This document shows, piece after piece, positions 5,952-8,537 of a DNA stretch of 8,537 nt (the first letter of the stretch is position 1; every line of letters begins with the position of its first letter). This DNA is from an uncultured Peptococcaceae bacterium (GTDB lineage: Bacteria; Bacillota; Peptococcia; Peptococcales; Peptococcaceae): NCBI GenBank assembly GCA_902496505.1, contig CABVBB010000063.1, forward strand, positions 1 to 8,537, in the 5' to 3' direction. The position numbers and the translations under genes were made by a program. The notes under the pieces were generated by a model, which was given only the letters and a program-made list of their open reading frames with translations, was not told where the DNA came from and made no database searches.

Positions 5952-7316
5952 TTACCCCTCCAATATCAGCTGCAGCGCTTCTGCCACAGTGCCGACGCCT
6001 GTGACCGCCAAGCTGCCGTGATAGCTTTTGAGCGCGTTGCCCCGAGGCACGACCGCTTTCTGAAAGCCCATTTTTTCCGCTTCATGCAGCCGCTGTTCCA
6101 GATGGCTCACCTGTCTCAGTTCACCGGTCAAGCCCACCTCACCCAAGACGACCACATCATCGAACACATTTTTATTGGTAAAGCTGGAGACGATAGCTGC
6201 ACAGGTCCCCAGATCGATGGCCGGCTCGTCGATCTTCAGCCCGCCGACCACATTCACATACGCATCATACGTGCCCAGCTTGAGCCCCAGCCGCTTTTCC
6301 AGCACGGCCATCAGCATGCTCACCCGGTTGAAATCCGTGCCATTGGTCATACGCCTCGGCTGACCGTACACAGCTGGCGTCACCAAAGCCTGCAATTCCA
6401 CCAAAAGCGGCCGCGTGCCCTCCATGCAGGGCACCACGATCGAGCCCGGCGCTTCCTTGGGCCGCTCCGCCAAAAACGCTTCCGACGGATTCGTCACTTC
6501 TGTCAAGCCGGTGTCCGCCATTTCAAAAATACCGATCTCATTAGTCGAGCCGAAACGATTCTTGAGTGCCCGCAGCACCCGGTGCTGATAATGGCGGTCG
6601 CCCTCAAAAAAGAGCACCGCATCCACCATATGCTCCAGCACCCTTGGCCCCGCTACTGCGCCGTCTTTAGTCACATGCCCCACCAAGATCGTAGCGATGC
6701 CCATGCCCTTGGCCCAGCCCAGCACCTTGTTGGTGCATTCTCTAAGCTGGCTGACGCTCCCTGGGGCGGAGCTCACCTGCGGCAGATAGACCGTCTGGAT
6801 CGAGTCCAAAATGATCAGCTGCGGCTTATGCTGACGGATCTCCGTCTCCACCGCATCCAAGTCATTTTCTGTCAGCAGCAGCAGCTGATCATTATCCACT
6901 CCCAGCCGTTGGGCCCGCAGCTTGATCTGCTGCGCCGATTCCTCACCGGATATGTACATGACCGTCCCCTTCGTCCGCAGAGAGCCTACCAGCTGCATCG
7001 TCAACGTCGATTTGCCAATGCCCGGATCGCCCGCGAGCAGTACCAATTCTCCCGGCACCAAACCGCCGCCCAGCACCCGATTGAGCTCGCCGATGCCCGT
7101 ATCCATCCGATCCGCATCAGTACAGTCGATCTCAGAGAGCTTCGCCGCCGGCGTCCTGGCAATAGCCGCCGCTCTGGGCTTTTTCTCCTTCTCCGTCTGG
7201 ACCAATTCCTCAGTAAAGCTGTTCCAGCTGCCGCAGCCCGGACATTTTCCCAGCCACTTGGCACTCTCATAACCGCACTCCTGGCAGAAAAAACGCACCT
7301 TCTCCTTTGCTGCCAC
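5952..7316 (-). CDS. radA: DNA repair protein RadA (branch-migration ATPase)
   Basis: The 454-residue RadA is a RecA-like helicase that extends recombination intermediates with RecA. A C4 zinc finger (C11, C14, C25, C28: CQECG...CPGCG) is followed by a RecA-type ATPase core with Walker A GDPGIGKST (96-104) and Walker B LIILDS (167-172). The RadA-specific KNRFG motif is at 252-256, and the C-terminal third (about 285-454) is Lon-protease-like (LGEVGLTGELR at 391-401). The start is taken as GTG 7316, giving AAKEKVRFF at the N-terminus, because a perfect GGAGGTG lies 6 bases before it. The longer in-frame GTG at 7331 would overlap that site. It is first gene of a unit with disA, driven by its own promoter at 7358-7386. 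No clpC or ctsR precedes it here. Confidence 0.97.
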   Translation of the reverse strand: MAAKEKVRFFCQECGYESAKWLGKCPGCGSWNSFTEELVQTEKEKKPRAAAIARTPAAKLSEIDCTDADRMDTGIGELNRVLGGGLVPGELVLLAGDPGIGKSTLTMQLVGSLRTKGTVMYISGEESAQQIKLRAQRLGVDNDQLLLLTENDLDAVETEIRQHKPQLIILDSIQTVYLPQVSSAPGSVSQLRECTNKVLGWAKGMGIATILVGHVTKDGAVAGPRVLEHMVDAVLFFEGDRHYQHRVLRALKNRFGSTNEIGIFEMADTGLTEVTNPSEAFLAERPKEAPGSIVVPCMEGTRPLLVELQALVTPAVYGQPRRMTNGTDFNRVSMLMAVLEKRLGLKLGTYDAYVNVVGGLKIDEPAIDLGTCAAIVSSFTNKNVFDDVVVLGEVGLTGELRQVSHLEQRLHEAEKMGFQKAVVPRGNALKSYHGSLAVTGVGTVAEALQLILEG

Positions 7317-7322
7317 ATCCTT

Positions 7323-7329
7323 CACCTCC
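7323..7329 (-). promoter_or_regulatory. Ribosome binding site that fixes the radA start
   Basis: GGAGGTG, a near-perfect complement to the 16S rRNA tail, is spaced 6 bases from the GTG at 7316. An out-of-frame ATG overlaps that GTG (7316-7318), so a start finder that prefers ATG could be misled. Confidence 0.8.
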
Positions 7330-7357
7330 ACCGTTTCACCGTATACCTATCTCTTTT

Positions 7358-7386
7358 ATTATAGCCAATATTTAACTGCGGCACAA
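7358..7386 (-). promoter_or_regulatory. Sigma-A-like promoter of radA-disA
   Basis: A perfect TATAAT (7358-7363) is separated by 17 bases from TTGTGC (7381-7386, keeping the TTG of TTGACA). Transcription would begin near 7350, about 35 bases before the start codon. It lies just after the terminator of the upstream LysR gene. A small dyad ATAAC/GTTAT (7417-7431) lies upstream and could be an operator, but this is weak. Confidence 0.7.
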
Positions 7387-7447
7387 ACCCTAAATCACTA
7401 TTTCCGCTTCTTTTCAATAACCATCTGTTATAGGTACTCTTTGTTTT

Positions 7448-7493
7448 GAAAGAAAAGACCCAGCCAAGACAGTTTGGATCTGCCTTGGCTGGG
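7448..7493 (-). terminator. Intrinsic terminator of the LysR-type gene
   Basis: Perfect 10-base inverted repeat CCCAGCCAAG/CTTGGCTGGG (7459-7468 and 7484-7493), with CAG/CTG continuing the stem after one mismatch. The minus-strand RNA continues with UCUUUUCUUUC. It begins 10 bases after the stop codon and separates the regulator gene from radA. Confidence 0.9.
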
Positions 7494-7502
7494 CCTGCTG
7501 TT

Positions 7503-8447
7503 TTATCCCTGCGGCGAAAATTTAGCCGTCCAATCCCTATAGTAGCTGATAAGGTCTGTCATAAAAGCCTGATTGACGATAACCTGTGCATTTTGAGGCA
7601 TATAAAGCAAGATCACCTCTGCTGTTTCATCTCTGACCAACATAGTCGTGATCTGTTCCTCTTTTTTAAAGAGCGTTCGGCACTCATGACCTGTCAGTAC
7701 GCCAGCCGCTGTTCCGCTGCGTATGAAATCACACTGTGCAGCGATATCACTGCAGAAAAAAACATTGGCCTTTTTATCCAGCTGAGTATGGTCATATGTC
7801 TCGACAAAGCGCTGAGAGGCAAAACTTGTCACTGGATATCTGCCCAGCAACTCCAAGGTCAATTCTGTGTACGCTGTCAAAGGGTGAGGAGCTGTATAAC
7901 AAATATACACATCATCTGTATAAAGGATCTGCTCACTGATCTGCTCACTGATCTCCTCTGAGATCTCGCTCTTCTCCTCAGGCCACATACTGCGGCCAAA
8001 GACCAGGCCAAAATCAGCTTGCTTGAGCCGCATCGCTTCTCTAATTTGTTGATTGTCGCCTTCTACAAAGGACAGCTTGACCTGTGGATATTTGAGCATG
8101 AATTGCCGCAAAAAATCCTTAAGTCCCAAATGATACAGCCGGGGATGAACGATCACTCGCAAGCTTCCGTTCAAATCGTTTTTATCTTGATATTTTGGGT
8201 TGAGTGCCAGCTGCAATCGTACATAAGCATCCATGATCCGAGTCGCTTCCCGCAAAAACAGATCACCTTCATCTGTCAAGGCTACGCCATTTTTGCGGCG
8301 GCGAAACAATTTGCAATTGAATTCATCTTCTAACCGTTTCATCGCATCACTGACCGCCTGCTGGCTGATAAAAAAATGTTCTGCCGTGCGGCTGATCGAG
8401 TGTGTCTGAGCAATATCCAAGAAATATTTGATTTGTTCCGTCTTCAT
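7503..8447 (-). CDS. LysR-family transcriptional regulator
   Basis: The 314-residue protein has the LysR layout. A winged helix-turn-helix fills residues 1-60 (SISRTAEHFFISQQAVSDAM, then LEDEF and LFRRRKNGVALTDEG). A linker helix (60-90) leads to a substrate-binding-type effector domain (about 94-300). The target genes and the ligand cannot be read from the sequence; no divergent partner gene is visible before the right edge. The start ATG 8447 has AGAGGTG 6 bases upstream. Residues 159-174 are four tandem S-E-x-I-type units encoded by a 12-base repeat, placed between GRSMWPEE and LYTDDVYI. This lies in the effector domain where family members normally have a short connection. The gene has its own terminator, so it is a separate transcription unit. 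Confidence 0.93.
   Translation of the reverse strand: MKTEQIKYFLDIAQTHSISRTAEHFFISQQAVSDAMKRLEDEFNCKLFRRRKNGVALTDEGDLFLREATRIMDAYVRLQLALNPKYQDKNDLNGSLRVIVHPRLYHLGLKDFLRQFMLKYPQVKLSFVEGDNQQIREAMRLKQADFGLVFGRSMWPEEKSEISEEISEQISEQILYTDDVYICYTAPHPLTAYTELTLELLGRYPVTSFASQRFVETYDHTQLDKKANVFFCSDIAAQCDFIRSGTAAGVLTGHECRTLFKKEEQITTMLVRDETAEVILLYMPQNAQVIVNQAFMTDLISYYRDWTAKFSPQG
7926..7973 (-). repeat. Four-copy 12-base in-frame tandem repeat inside the LysR gene
   Basis: Four consecutive 12-base units on the plus strand begin with GATCT. The two at 7926-7949 are identical (GATCTGCTCACT); those at 7950-7961 and 7962-7973 have diverged. They encode KSEI, SEEI, SEQI, SEQI (residues 159-174). Since 12 is a multiple of three, copy-number change would keep the reading frame. 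Confidence 0.85.
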
Positions 8448-8537
8448 GGCCTACACCTCTTTAAGATACAAGCAAATGCACTGTTCATATTTAGTTTACC
8501 ATAATCGACTGTTGGACAAAATGGCAGAATCGCCTTA
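8448..8537. other. Upstream region of the LysR gene at the window edge
   Basis: It holds the ribosome binding site AGAGGTG (8454-8460). The rest is AT-rich; I see no convincing promoter. TTGTCC with TAAACT on the minus strand is spaced only 15 bases. No gene is supported here. Confidence 0.4.

Noticed and set aside
7001..7318. ATG 7318 as a radA or separate gene start
   Set aside because: It is out of frame with the zinc finger and ATPase motifs and yields an Arg-rich shadow protein; GTG 7316 fits the ribosome binding site and the family N-terminus.
5943..7364. Long plus-strand open frame of 473 codons
   Set aside because: It is the exact antisense of radA, whose motifs are complete. Its translation is rich in His, Arg and Gln with no recognisable domain, typical of a shadow frame.
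7926..7973. CRISPR-like array
   Set aside because: The units are only 12 bases long, directly adjacent without spacers and in frame inside a gene.
8461..8537. Promoter for the LysR gene
   Set aside because: The best hexamer pair has a 15-base spacer and modest matches, and the window ends before the region is complete.

Overview
The window looks like a chromosomal segment of a Firmicutes (Bacillota) bacterium. The main reason is the block radA - disA - membrane PIN/TRAM gene (yacL type) - ispD - ispF, a gene order well known from Bacillus and relatives. Strong GGAGG-type ribosome binding sites and sigma-A-like promoters agree with this. The multi-domain cyclic-di-GMP response regulator would fit a member of the Negativicutes or Clostridia, but that placement is only an inference. 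All eight genes I support lie on the minus strand, so the window reads from right to left.

Layout in transcription order (right to left). (1) 8447-7503: a LysR-type regulator as a single-gene unit closed by a clear intrinsic terminator (7448-7493). (2) A perfect TATAAT promoter (7358-7386) drives radA (7316-5952), tightly coupled to disA (5949-4858). (3) After a 111-base AT-rich gap with another TATAAT box comes the membrane-anchored PIN-TRAM gene (4746-3637). (4) A strong intrinsic terminator (3570-3619) then stands just before the ribosome binding site of ispD (3546-2839), which is followed two bases later by ispF (2836-2357). (5) A terminator (2251-2289) closes that block. A new promoter (2154-2182) opens a roughly 146-base structured leader with its own terminator-like hairpin. 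It is followed by an Hpt phosphotransfer gene (2001-1645) and a REC/HD-GYP/PAS/GGDEF response regulator that runs off the left edge.

Functional picture. RadA (recombination branch migration) and DisA (a DNA-scanning cyclic-di-AMP synthase) join DNA integrity to a second messenger. IspD and IspF are steps 3 and 5 of the non-mevalonate (MEP) isoprenoid pathway. The left-hand pair is a phosphorelay module (Hpt donor/acceptor plus REC) feeding an output protein that carries both cyclic-di-GMP hydrolysing (HD-GYP) and synthesising (GGDEF) domains.

The points most worth a second look are the attenuator-like leader and repeated sequence boxes at the hpt promoter, the terminator inside the yacL-ispD junction, the same-frame TAA/ATG junction between hpt and the response regulator, and an in-frame 12-base tandem repeat in the LysR effector domain. 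I found no rRNA, tRNA, CRISPR array, insertion sequence or prophage gene.
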